A DNA stretch of 64,000 nt from the NCBI GenBank assembly GCA_023957775.1, contig JAMLGR010000019.1, positions 1 through 64,000 of the forward strand, read 5' to 3'. Position numbers and translations under genes: made by a program. Positions 8,728 through 16,511 of the stretch are shown here, in pieces (position 1 is the first letter of the stretch; each line of letters starts with the position of its first letter). This DNA comes from Fimbriimonadaceae bacterium (GTDB taxonomy: Bacteria > Armatimonadota > Fimbriimonadia > Fimbriimonadales > Fimbriimonadaceae). Below the pieces are notes generated by a model. It searched no databases. It saw only the letters and a list, made by a program, of their open reading frames with translations, and had not been told where the DNA came from.

Positions 8728-11700
8728 CTACCTGTTACCCGCTGCGGCCATCTCGACGTACCGACAAAGCGCGTTCACGAGCCGCACCTGTTGCGGGCTG
8801 CGGCAATCGACCTCCAACAGGCTCGGGCAGGCCACAACGACCACCGCGCACTTCGCCCGCGAGGTGGCCACGTTCAGCCGGTTGAGGCTGTAGAGGAAGC
8901 CCAAGCCGCGCGGCGCGTCCTCTGGCGTCGAGGTGGTCATCGAATAGATCGCGACCGGAGCCTCTTGGCCCTGGAACTTGTCGACCGTTCCCACCCGTGC
9001 CCCGGGGATCGCGGTTCGAATGGCGCCGACTTGCGCGTTGTAGGGAGCGATGATGAGGATGTCTTGCAGGCCGATGCGATGCGTGCGGCCGCCCTTGTCG
9101 GTCCAGGTGCCTCCCGAGACGAGCCGGCGCACCAACCGGGCGATGCAGTCCACCTCCTCTTCCGATGACGATTGATTGCCGGTGTGGGGAACCGGCACGA
9201 AATGCGGGCCGGCGCCCGTGAACTCGCTGCAGTCGTCCAGCCTTTGGACAGCCAGCGTTGGCTCGGCCCCAAGGCGCGAATCGTAGAACGCCTCGGACGT
9301 GAACGCGGCGATCGAGGGGTGGAGCCGATGGGTCTTGGGGAGGAAGATGCCGCGGTCTTCTGGAATCGTGGCACGCTCTTCGAGCAGGTGGTCCAGGGGC
9401 GAGACGCCGACGCCGGGAGGGTGGGTGCCCTTTTGAGGTCGCTCGAGCTGCTGGGGGTCTCCGATGAGCAAGAGACTCTTGGCCGAGTGCCCGATCGCCA
9501 GGACATCCGGCAGAGCGAGTTGGCTGGTTTCGTCCACCACCAGCACGTCCACCGCTTCGGCGAACTCCTCGCGTGCCCAAAGGAACTTCGTTCCGCCAAG
9601 GACGTCGGCCTCGCCTTGGATCGCCGCCAGGGCCTGGTCGTTGCCCGAGCACACCTCGATCCCGGGGTCCTCCTCGTCGCCCTTGCGAGCCACCTTCACC
9701 GTTGTGCCCGAAGCGCGGCCGGCAGAGAGCACCTCGTTGAGCAGCTTTCGGATCACCGGGTGGCTGTTGGCCGTGACCCCCACCTTCTTGCCCTGGGAAA
9801 CGAGATCGACGATGAGGCGCGCGCCCAGGTAGGTCTTGCCCGTGCCCGGAGGGCCTTGGATCGGCAACACCGTGTTGTCGAGTTGTCGGCAGACCGCCTT
9901 GGCCTCGGCGAGAAGATCTTCGATCCGGTCCGGGGAGAATTCGAACACTCCGTCCGTGAGGCGGGGGGGCCGGCGCAGGAGGAGCTCGCGAACGGCTTGG
10001 CATGGGCCTGGGCCCTCGATTCCGTGCTCGACGACCCACTGGGCGAGCCGCTCGAGGGCGTTCTCGAAGACCTTGGTATCGAAGAACGTGCGCAGTCCGT
10101 ACACGCCGATCGGGTGAAGGTGCTTCGACTTCCCGGTCTTCTTGATGTCGATCGTGCGTTCGGCCGCGTCGAGGGATTCCAACTTTCCCATGCGTCGATC
10201 GTCAGGGTCGTAGAGGTCTTCGTCCCGCAGTTGGCACTCCTGGACAGGGAAGCGGTAGCGGTGGATGGGCGCCTTGGCCGTACCGCCCACCTCGCCCACG
10301 AACTCGAGGTCGGCCAGAGCGCATCGCTCGTCTGCGTACTCGTCGTAGCCCAGGTCCTTGAGGCGGTAGCGCTCCCAAAACTCGACCTTGCTTTCCCGCC
10401 AGTAGTAGTCGAGGCTGTGCGCGAGGAGCCATTTGGCCTGCTGCTCTGCCGTGCGCTCCTTCTCCTCGACGGGAGTGCCTTCCGTGAGAGCCTCGATCAA
10501 GGTCTGGACGCGCACCCTTCGCTCGTCGAGTTCTGGAGTTTCGACCTCCTCGACCACCGGGCGGGGGATCTCCTGTCCCTTCTCGATCTGACCCGCGCGG
10601 ACCCTTTCGAGCCAATCGCGCAAGACGAGCGTCGAATCGCAGTCGTCGCGGTTGTAGCCCAGCACGGTTTCGCGCGTCGATGGGGCGACGGCCTCCAGTT
10701 CGCCCAGCTCGATGGCTCGTTCCAGATCCGCGCGGGCGAACCGCGCCTCCTCGAGGGGCACCTGGCGATCGAAGCCGAACACGGTCTCCAGGTCCTTGAT
10801 CGAGTAGCGCTCGACGCCGGCGATCATGCTCTCGCGCACGACCCGGTGGAGATCGACGAAAAGGTGGCTGCGCAGCCAGTCGTCGATGGTGTCCTCGCAC
10901 GTCGCGTACGCGCCCATGAGCCGCTTGAGGGCGGCGGGTTCGTACGGCGCGAAGTGGAAGATGTGCAGATCGGGGTGGCTGCGCCTGCGCCCCTCGACCA
11001 ACGCCACGAGCCACTCGAACGCCGCCTTCTCCTCGGATTCCGTGAAGGCCCATCGCCCTTCGTAGGCGGGGTTCCCGTCGGCGTTCTTGAACGAAACGCC
11101 GAACAGGTACTTGAGGCCGCGCAATCCCGCGAAGGGATCGCCCTCGAGGTCCAGGAACACGTCGCCCGGGCTCGGTTCTGGCAGTCGAGCCAGCCCCAGC
11201 CCGGGCTCTTGGGTGCGGAGCTGGTAGAGCGGCGTGTCCAGGCCGCGGCTCTCCACCTGGATGCGCGCCTGCTCTCGAATGCGCTCATAGGAGGCGACGG
11301 CACCTCGCGCTGGCTTGAAGGGGATGGGAAGCGGGAGCCCCGCCAAGGCGGTTACGGTGGCGACGTTGCGTTCGGTGAGTTCGCGTCGTTGCGCTCGGCT
11401 GATGCCGGCCACGAGGGACAGGTGGTCGTCGCGGCGCCACACTCGGTCGCACTCGGACCACCAGCGGCAGATCTCGCAGTGCGCGACCGGCTCGGGCTGG
11501 GTCTCCTCGGCCGGCTCGGAGGCGACCGCCGCGAGCAGGGAGTTCTTGGTCTGCCGGTAGTAGGCCATAGCATCGCTCGTGCGGTACCAGACGGGCTCCA
11601 TCGACAGGGGCGTGACGACGCCCGTTCGTTTGGGCAAGAGCCCTTGGATCGCGCCCACCAGCTCGGAGTAAACGCAGAGCTGGAGGATCGTCTCGGCGCG

Positions 11701-12123
11701 CGTCTCGCGGGCGAGTTTCGTGTCGATGACCTCGTACGACCAGTCGCCCAGCTCGCTGGGCGTGTCGGTCCGCAGCAGGATGTCCGCGCGCCCGTGCCAG
11801 GGGTGGGTGGCGAGGCTGGCCTGCACGATCACGGCGACGCCCGAGCGCATGAGCTCGACGGTGCGCTCGACCGCCGTTTTCGAGTCCAGGTCGGGGCTGA
11901 GTCTCACATGCTCCGCGCCCAAGGTGTCGCGAAGGTGCCGAAGATACGCCTCTTCGTGTTGGAACCCCCGCTGTTGCAGCGCCTCGAGGTTGGCGTCTCG
12001 CCACATGGGCGCTCTGATTTCCCCGCGGGCCGCCTTGAGATTGAGCTGCGTGAGATGCCGGCAGCCCAGATGGTTCGCGAGATCCGAGGCGGAGAACCGA
12101 AGGCCATCGGGACTCTGCTGCAT
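8728..12123 (-). CDS. TM0106-family RecB-like nuclease fused to SF1 helicase
   Basis: The product is 1131 residues. The N-terminus (to about 190) has a RecB-like nuclease core (GRADILLR, then YEVIDTKLAR) and a Cys cluster (CEICRWWSEC) that may hold an Fe-S site. The middle (about 330-530) is a DEDD/YprB-type 3'-5' exonuclease-like domain (VFLDLEGDPF, FHFAPYEPAAL, YNRDDCDSTLVL). The C-terminus is an SF1 helicase with Walker A GPPGTGKT, Walker B VLVVDETSQ, motif III GDPQQL, GTVDKFQGQE and LNVATSRAK. Such proteins act in DNA repair or phage defence. It is transcribed divergently from the PD-(D/E)XK-like gene at 12256. Confidence 0.85.
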   Translation of the reverse strand: MQQSPDGLRFSASDLANHLGCRHLTQLNLKAARGEIRAPMWRDANLEALQQRGFQHEEAYLRHLRDTLGAEHVRLSPDLDSKTAVERTVELMRSGVAVIVQASLATHPWHGRADILLRTDTPSELGDWSYEVIDTKLARETRAETILQLCVYSELVGAIQGLLPKRTGVVTPLSMEPVWYRTSDAMAYYRQTKNSLLAAVASEPAEETQPEPVAHCEICRWWSECDRVWRRDDHLSLVAGISRAQRRELTERNVATVTALAGLPLPIPFKPARGAVASYERIREQARIQVESRGLDTPLYQLRTQEPGLGLARLPEPSPGDVFLDLEGDPFAGLRGLKYLFGVSFKNADGNPAYEGRWAFTESEEKAAFEWLVALVEGRRRSHPDLHIFHFAPYEPAALKRLMGAYATCEDTIDDWLRSHLFVDLHRVVRESMIAGVERYSIKDLETVFGFDRQVPLEEARFARADLERAIELGELEAVAPSTRETVLGYNRDDCDSTLVLRDWLERVRAGQIEKGQEIPRPVVEEVETPELDERRVRVQTLIEALTEGTPVEEKERTAEQQAKWLLAHSLDYYWRESKVEFWERYRLKDLGYDEYADERCALADLEFVGEVGGTAKAPIHRYRFPVQECQLRDEDLYDPDDRRMGKLESLDAAERTIDIKKTGKSKHLHPIGVYGLRTFFDTKVFENALERLAQWVVEHGIEGPGPCQAVRELLLRRPPRLTDGVFEFSPDRIEDLLAEAKAVCRQLDNTVLPIQGPPGTGKTYLGARLIVDLVSQGKKVGVTANSHPVIRKLLNEVLSAGRASGTTVKVARKGDEEDPGIEVCSGNDQALAAIQGEADVLGGTKFLWAREEFAEAVDVLVVDETSQLALPDVLAIGHSAKSLLLIGDPQQLERPQKGTHPPGVGVSPLDHLLEERATIPEDRGIFLPKTHRLHPSIAAFTSEAFYDSRLGAEPTLAVQRLDDCSEFTGAGPHFVPVPHTGNQSSSEEEVDCIARLVRRLVSGGTWTDKGGRTHRIGLQDILIIAPYNAQVGAIRTAIPGARVGTVDKFQGQEAPVAIYSMTTSTPEDAPRGLGFLYSLNRLNVATSRAKCAVVVVACPSLLEVDCRSPQQVRLVNALCRYVEMAAAGNR

Positions 12124-12255
12124 GGGACGATGTTACCGGGTGAGTGTGGATGTCGCCGGCGGGAGGGGGGGAGCGTTCCTCGCCGCGGGGCGGCCATCAT
12201 TGCGCGGGACCATACTGAAGGAGGCTCCCGCGCGGGGGGCACGGGAGAACCGGAA

Positions 12256-13386
12256 GTGTCTCAGGTCTACGTCGTCGGATCGAATGGAGCGACCTCATCC
12301 ATGGCGCGAGTGCGTTGCGCCAACGAGGACCTGGAGCTCCAGCAGCTCCTTGAACAGAACCTTGACCTCTTGCCCGGCGACCAAATCAGTCCCGAGGATC
12401 CGCGGAGGTGGCTCTGCATCCAGCGGGAAATGCCGGTGCCCGACCCGTCGGGAGGCGGCGATCGGTGGAGTGTCGACTTCCTCCTTGTCGACCAAGATGC
12501 CGTGCCGACGTTCGTGGAGTGCAAGCGGTATGCGGACACGCGATCCAGGCGCGAGGTGGTCGGCCAGATGATCGAGTACGCGGCGAACGGACATCATTAT
12601 TGGTCCGCCGGACTTCTCCAATCGCTTGCCGAGAAGACGGCCGCCACGTCGACGCTCGCGGATGCTGTGTCGAAGCTGTCGCCTTCCGATCGCGAGGAGC
12701 CGGACGCGTTCTTCGAGCGGGTGGAGCAAAACCTGCGGAGCGGCCGGCTGCGGCTCGTGTTCTTCATGGAGGAGACGCCCTACGAGCTTCGCAGCGCCGT
12801 GGAGTTTCTAAACGGGCAGATGGAGCTCACCGAGGTGCTCCTCGTGGAGGCCCAGCAGTTCACGGACGGCACCGTCCGGGTCGTGGTGCCACGCCTCTTC
12901 GGATACACCGAGCAAGCGAGAATGGTGAAGCGCTCGGTGAGCGTCGGAGCGTCCGGACCTCGGCGGCGATGGGACGAAGAAGCCTATTTCGACCATGCAA
13001 GGGCTCAGCTGCCCGAAGAGCATTTGAGAGCCTTGCGTGAGTTCTACGACGGGGTGGTCAACCTCGGGTTCGAGATCGGGTGGGGAAGCGGGAAAGACAA
13101 CGGCTCGATCAACGTCAAGGACCCGACTCTTGCCCAAAAGTCGCTCCTCACGGTGTACTCGAACGGCCTCCTTGAGACCCACATGGGCTGGTTGGATCTG
13201 AGCGAAGGCGAACGTCTCGTGGGCGCGCGCCTACAACAGGCGCTTGAACCAATCTTAGGCGAGCGAGTCACCAACAGTTCGCTCAAGCACATCCAGTTTC
13301 CAATCAACGAGTGGTCGTCAAAGGTCGGCAAGCTCCTTGCGGCATTAGGCCAGGTGCGGGGAGCTGCTGCAGGACCTGGGCCGTAA
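12256..13386 (+). CDS. PD-(D/E)XK endonuclease-like protein
   Basis: The product is 376 residues from GTG 12256; no better start with a ribosome site is seen. Residues 55-105 hold WSVDFLLVDQDAVPTFVECKRYADT, the D...(E)xK pattern of restriction-endonuclease-like folds (compare NucS/DUF91-type proteins). REVVGQMIEYAANG follows. The C-terminal half is soluble and unassigned. It is divergent from the nuclease-helicase with 130 bp between them, so a shared regulatory region and joint function in DNA defence or repair are plausible. Confidence 0.6.
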   Translation: MSQVYVVGSNGATSSMARVRCANEDLELQQLLEQNLDLLPGDQISPEDPRRWLCIQREMPVPDPSGGGDRWSVDFLLVDQDAVPTFVECKRYADTRSRREVVGQMIEYAANGHHYWSAGLLQSLAEKTAATSTLADAVSKLSPSDREEPDAFFERVEQNLRSGRLRLVFFMEETPYELRSAVEFLNGQMELTEVLLVEAQQFTDGTVRVVVPRLFGYTEQARMVKRSVSVGASGPRRRWDEEAYFDHARAQLPEEHLRALREFYDGVVNLGFEIGWGSGKDNGSINVKDPTLAQKSLLTVYSNGLLETHMGWLDLSEGERLVGARLQQALEPILGERVTNSSLKHIQFPINEWSSKVGKLLAALGQVRGAAAGPGP

Positions 13387-13668
13387 GCGATCGTTCCTTA
13401 CTCGCATGTTTCTGTTCGTTGCAGAGATTGGCAAAGTTCTACGGAACAGCGCTGGGCGACCGGTATCACGGACTCCTCAAGAACGGGAGCAAGCTCGAAG
13501 TCGACGCGCAGATGGCGGCGCGCGAGTCCACCCGGGGGACAGAACTCTGCGACCGCCGCGGAGATGTCGCCTGGAACCTCTTGCTTTACATCCGCGTCTA
13601 TTATTGACAAGGATGGAATAACAGTCCTGCAACGAGGGCAAGAACAGCCCGCAATGTAAAGGCGCGAT

Positions 13669-14877
13669 ATGGCACTCACTCAAGAACAGCTAGGTCAACG
13701 GTTGCAGGACGCTCGGAAGAGCGTCGCCCTCACTCAGCAAGAAGTCGCTGACGGCCTTGGGTTGTCCCGTGAGTCGATCGCCCAGATCGAGGCGGGCTCT
13801 CGCAGCGTGAATTCGCTGGAGATCGTCCGGCTCGCCAGGCTCTATGGCCGTTCGCTCTCCTCCATCCTCCTCGAAGAAGACGCGCAGGAAGAGGAGCCCC
13901 TCACCGCTTTGTTCCGAATGCAGGACGCCCTCGCCGAGTCCCCCGGGCTGCGGGGCAAACTCGTCGAGTTCTCGAACATCTTCCAAGAAGCCCGCACCAT
14001 CGAGCGGCTGGTCGGCGACGAGCCGAGGCAGCTTCCGCCCGACTATGGCATCCGGGATCCCCGCAACAACTTCGAGGCATACGAGCAGGGGCAAGAGTTA
14101 GCCAAGCAGGAGCGACAGCGGCTTGGTCTCGGTTATGGCCCGATTCCCGACGTCGCCGAAGTGATCTCGATGCAAGGCATCTGGGCCGTGTCGGCGAAAA
14201 TGCCGGACATCGTCTCAGGGATCTGCCTCTTCCACTCGGCCATCGGGGCCGCGGTCATCGTGAACCAGACCCACAGCCGGAGCAGGCGAAGGTTCTCCTA
14301 TGCCCACGAATACGCCCACGTCCTGGCCGACCGCAAGACCCGAGTCGCGTCGGTCAGCAGCTCAAGCAACTCCAAGGAGTTGATCGAGCGACGGGCCAAC
14401 AGCTTCGCAAGCGAGTTCCTCATGCCTTCGCGCGGAGTCATCGACCTGCTTGACCGCATCGACAAGGGCGGGCCGAGCCGCGAGACCATGTGGCTCTTCG
14501 ACCCGGCCACCGAACTCGGTGAGGCGATTGAAAAGCGGAACGCGCCCGGCTCTCAAGAGATCGCCTTTCACGACGTCGCTTTCGTCGCCGACTGGTTCCA
14601 GGTCAGCTACGAAGCCGCCGCCTATCGGCTCAGCGACCTCGGCAAAGTCAACCGGGACAAGCTCCAGGTTCTCCTCGCCCAAAAGGAAGAAGGCCGACCC
14701 CTCATCGAAGACCGTGGGGAAGAGCAGCCGTTCCTCAACACTTATGTCCGCTGGCTCGCCCGAGAGGCTTACCGGAGGGAAGCGATCTCAGGTGGACGTT
14801 TCCGAGATTTTGTCGCCCTCGCCGGACTCGACCCCGACGACGAGTTTCAACGGGTGAGGGAGCACTTCGACGACTAA
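13669..14877 (+). CDS. XRE-family regulator fused to ImmA/IrrE metallopeptidase
   Basis: The product is 402 residues. Residues 1-65 are an XRE helix-turn-helix (VALTQQEVADGLGLSRESIAQIEAGSR). Residues about 135-260 are an ImmA/IrrE domain with FSYAHEYAHVLADR, the HExxH zinc site, and a downstream ERRANSFASEFLMP where the third ligand (E) lies. The C-terminal 130 residues are helical. Family members cleave or control repressors in phage and mobile-element regulons. The stop (TAA 14875-14877) directly abuts the ATG of the PIN-like gene, so the two are co-translated, probably as a toxin-antitoxin-like pair. Confidence 0.85.
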   Translation: MALTQEQLGQRLQDARKSVALTQQEVADGLGLSRESIAQIEAGSRSVNSLEIVRLARLYGRSLSSILLEEDAQEEEPLTALFRMQDALAESPGLRGKLVEFSNIFQEARTIERLVGDEPRQLPPDYGIRDPRNNFEAYEQGQELAKQERQRLGLGYGPIPDVAEVISMQGIWAVSAKMPDIVSGICLFHSAIGAAVIVNQTHSRSRRRFSYAHEYAHVLADRKTRVASVSSSSNSKELIERRANSFASEFLMPSRGVIDLLDRIDKGGPSRETMWLFDPATELGEAIEKRNAPGSQEIAFHDVAFVADWFQVSYEAAAYRLSDLGKVNRDKLQVLLAQKEEGRPLIEDRGEEQPFLNTYVRWLAREAYRREAISGGRFRDFVALAGLDPDDEFQRVREHFDD

Positions 14878-15381
14878 ATGGAGGAGTCGGTTCTCATCGC
14901 GGACGCATCGACGCTCCTCAATTTCTTGAGGGTGCGTCGTTTCGACTTGATGCAGGGGCTCGGCTACCGGATCCGGATAGTAGACGCCGTCTTCGAGGAG
15001 ATTCAGTCCGAACGGGAGCACCTCGAAGAACTGGTCAATGACGGCCATATCAGGACGCTGACCTTGGAAGGGAAGGCGATCACGGGCACCGTGGCCACAC
15101 TCCTCGGCCTGGGCCTCGGAAGTGGCGAATCGTTCTCGTTCGCCGCGGCCATCGAGTTCGAAGGAGCCGTCGCCATCGACGACCGAAGGGCGGTGAATCG
15201 AGTCAAATCGGTGAGCCCGAACCTTAAGATCCTGACCACTCCGGACATCGTCGTGGCCGGGATCCACTCCCAAATCATCAGCTTGGAGGAAGCCGACCTT
15301 TTGAAGGCCGACTGGGCTGAGAACCACCGATTTCGCCTTAAGCTTGTGACGTTTGCCGACGTGTTGGAGGGGCGTCGATGA
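14878..15381 (+). CDS. PIN-domain-like nuclease, putative toxin
   Basis: The product is 167 residues starting one base after the previous stop. The acidic pattern of PIN nucleases is visible: LIADASTLLNFL (first D), EEIQSER (E), LGLGSGESFSFAAA (E), and VAIDDRRAVNRV (D pair), followed by a third-region PDIVVAG. PIN domains are RNases. The arrangement XRE-ImmA/IrrE followed by a PIN-like protein recurs in bacterial conflict loci. Whether it is a toxin here is inference. Confidence 0.75.
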   Translation: MEESVLIADASTLLNFLRVRRFDLMQGLGYRIRIVDAVFEEIQSEREHLEELVNDGHIRTLTLEGKAITGTVATLLGLGLGSGESFSFAAAIEFEGAVAIDDRRAVNRVKSVSPNLKILTTPDIVVAGIHSQIISLEEADLLKADWAENHRFRLKLVTFADVLEGRR

Positions 15382-15417
15382 CGGAAGCCCGGACGCGTCG
15401 GTCACGGATGAGAGGCC

Positions 15418-15879
15418 CTAAGGCAGCGCCTCGCGAACCTGTTCCACGCACGCGCCGAGGTCCTCCTTCAGCTCGCACTCCCAGAACGTGAGCACGCGCC
15501 ACCCCCGTGCCTCAAGTTCGAGAACGACCTGCGCGTGGCGAGCGACGTTGGTCTCGACCTTGGCCTGCCAGTAGGCCGTGTTGGTCTTCGGCAGGCGGTA
15601 GCGTCCGCACCGCTCGCACCGGTGCCAAAAGCACCCGTGGACGAACACCGCCACCCGCGCCTTGCCGAACGCGAGGTCCGGCTTTCCGGGCAGACGGGCT
15701 ACGTTCTTGCGGTAGCCGCGCGCGCCCGCCGCCCACAGGGCCCGGCGCAGCCGCACCTCGGTGGACGTGTCTTTGCCGCGGTTCGCCTGCATCGATTTGC
15801 GGGTGGACTCGGCGACGACGAGCGTTTCGCGCATCTCCGCGAACGAGTAGCGGGCCGAGGGCGGGCGTTTGCGTGCCAC
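15418..15879 (-). CDS. vsr: Very short patch repair endonuclease (Vsr)
   Basis: The product is 153 residues from GTG 15879. Conserved Vsr features are present: SFAEMRETLVVAESTRKSMQANRGKDTSTE at the start, then RKNVARLPGKPDLAF (catalytic D), VAVFVHGCFWHRCERCGRYRLPKTN (zinc-binding Cys/His), YWQAKVETNVARH, and the terminal GWRVLTFWECELKE. Vsr nicks at T:G mismatches that arise from deaminated 5-methylcytosine. Its usual partner, a C5-methyltransferase, is not adjacent but lies 6 kb away (21722-22915), where a second, ruined vsr copy is found. Confidence 0.9.
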   Translation of the reverse strand: MARKRPPSARYSFAEMRETLVVAESTRKSMQANRGKDTSTEVRLRRALWAAGARGYRKNVARLPGKPDLAFGKARVAVFVHGCFWHRCERCGRYRLPKTNTAYWQAKVETNVARHAQVVLELEARGWRVLTFWECELKEDLGACVEQVREALP

Positions 15880-15949
15880 GGTTGGATTCAGGATGGCAGA
15901 TGGCCGCGGCCCCCTTGCCAGGACCGGCGCGGCGTGCGATAATGAGGGT

Positions 15950-16144
15950 GCATCAAGAGCGAACCGCCAGTGGGTTCCGGCAACCGGGTGAGAGACGCCA
16001 CGGTGCCTCGAGGCTTCGGCCTCAAATGCGCGGGGAAACCCGAACGAAGGTCTCTGGAGCGTGATGCCCACGTCCCCTCTTGAAGGCGGACGTGGGCATT
16101 GTCGTTTCCACTCTTGGTGCGGATGTCCGAATGAGGTGAACCGC
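15950..16144 (+). promoter_or_regulatory. Candidate SAM-I/IV-class riboswitch, copy A
   Basis: P1 is GCATCAAGAG (15950-15959) with CTCTTGGTGC (16111-16120, one GU pair). A short hairpin GAACC/GGTTC (15961-15977) is followed by CCGGCAACC (15977-15985). Stem AGAGAC (15991-15996) pairs with GTCTCT (16050-16055) and encloses CACGGTGCC and a GAGGC-TTCG-GCCTC hairpin. A CGGGGAAACCCG hairpin follows. AUCAAGAG, CCGGCAACC and GGUGCC are hallmark SAM-riboswitch core strings. A 12-bp hairpin (ATGCCCACGTCC at 16063) is specific to this copy. GAGGTG lies 6 nt before the ATG of the ribbon-helix-helix gene. The class is inferred. Confidence 0.65.
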
Positions 16145-16336
16145 ATGAAGAAGCAACGACGATCCCAGGCGCGGGACGAGATCCTGCACATCCGCATCGA
16201 CTCCGAACTCAAGGAGGCGTTCTTCGAGCTGGCGGCGCGAAGGGGCCGTTTCGCGTCCGAGGTCCTGATCGAACTCATCGAAAGGGCTCTGGCCGAGGAC
16301 GCGCGATTGTGTACACAACTTTCGCGCCCCGCCTGA
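16145..16336 (+). CDS. Ribbon-helix-helix-like small protein
   Basis: The product is 63 residues with ribosome site GAGGTG. The sequence DEILHIRIDSELKEAFFELAARRG fits a beta strand followed by two helices, as in MetJ/Arc (CopG-type) DNA-binding proteins and antitoxins, and SEVLIELIERALAED forms the second helix. It lies entirely between the two structured RNA leaders and so has its own switch. It may regulate the following MoxR operon or be a lone antitoxin-like factor. Confidence 0.6.
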   Translation: MKKQRRSQARDEILHIRIDSELKEAFFELAARRGRFASEVLIELIERALAEDARLCTQLSRPA

Positions 16337-16350
16337 GCTACATTCAAACA

Positions 16351-16511
16351 GCATCAAGAGCGAACCCCTTGGGGTTCCGGCAACCGGGCGGGAGACGCCA
16401 CGGTGCCTAGAGGCGAGAGCCTCGATGTGCGGGGAAACCCGAACGAAGTCTCCGGAGCGGGAGGATCCCGTTCCCCCTCTTGATGCGGACGACCGAACGA
16501 GGTGAACCGCA
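16351..16511 (+). promoter_or_regulatory. Candidate SAM-I/IV-class riboswitch, copy B, before the MoxR-metK operon
   Basis: P1 is GCATCAAGAG (16351-16360) with a perfect partner CTCTTGATGC (16477-16486). P2 is GAACCCC/GGGGTTC (16362-16377), followed by CCGGCAACC. Stem GGAGAC (16391-16396) pairs with GTCTCC (16448-16453) around CACGGTGCC and a GAGGC-GAGA-GCCTC hairpin. Compared with copy A, the outer pair of this stem changes A-T to G-C and the apical loop TTCG becomes GAGA while pairing is kept. GAGGTG sits 7 nt before the TTG start at 16512. The downstream operon codes for S-adenosylmethionine synthetase, which supports SAM as ligand. Control is probably at translation, as no poly-U terminator is seen. 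Confidence 0.7.

Noticed and set aside
9172-12255. Long open frame on the plus strand opposite the nuclease-helicase gene.
   Set aside because: It is the antisense shadow of the 8728-12123 gene, lacks domains, and only its last part (12256 onward) is a real gene.
15950-16511. Leaders considered as cobalamin riboswitches.
   Set aside because: Cobalamin-box strings are missing, while AUCAAGAG, GGCAACC and GGUGCC with a downstream metK favour the SAM group.
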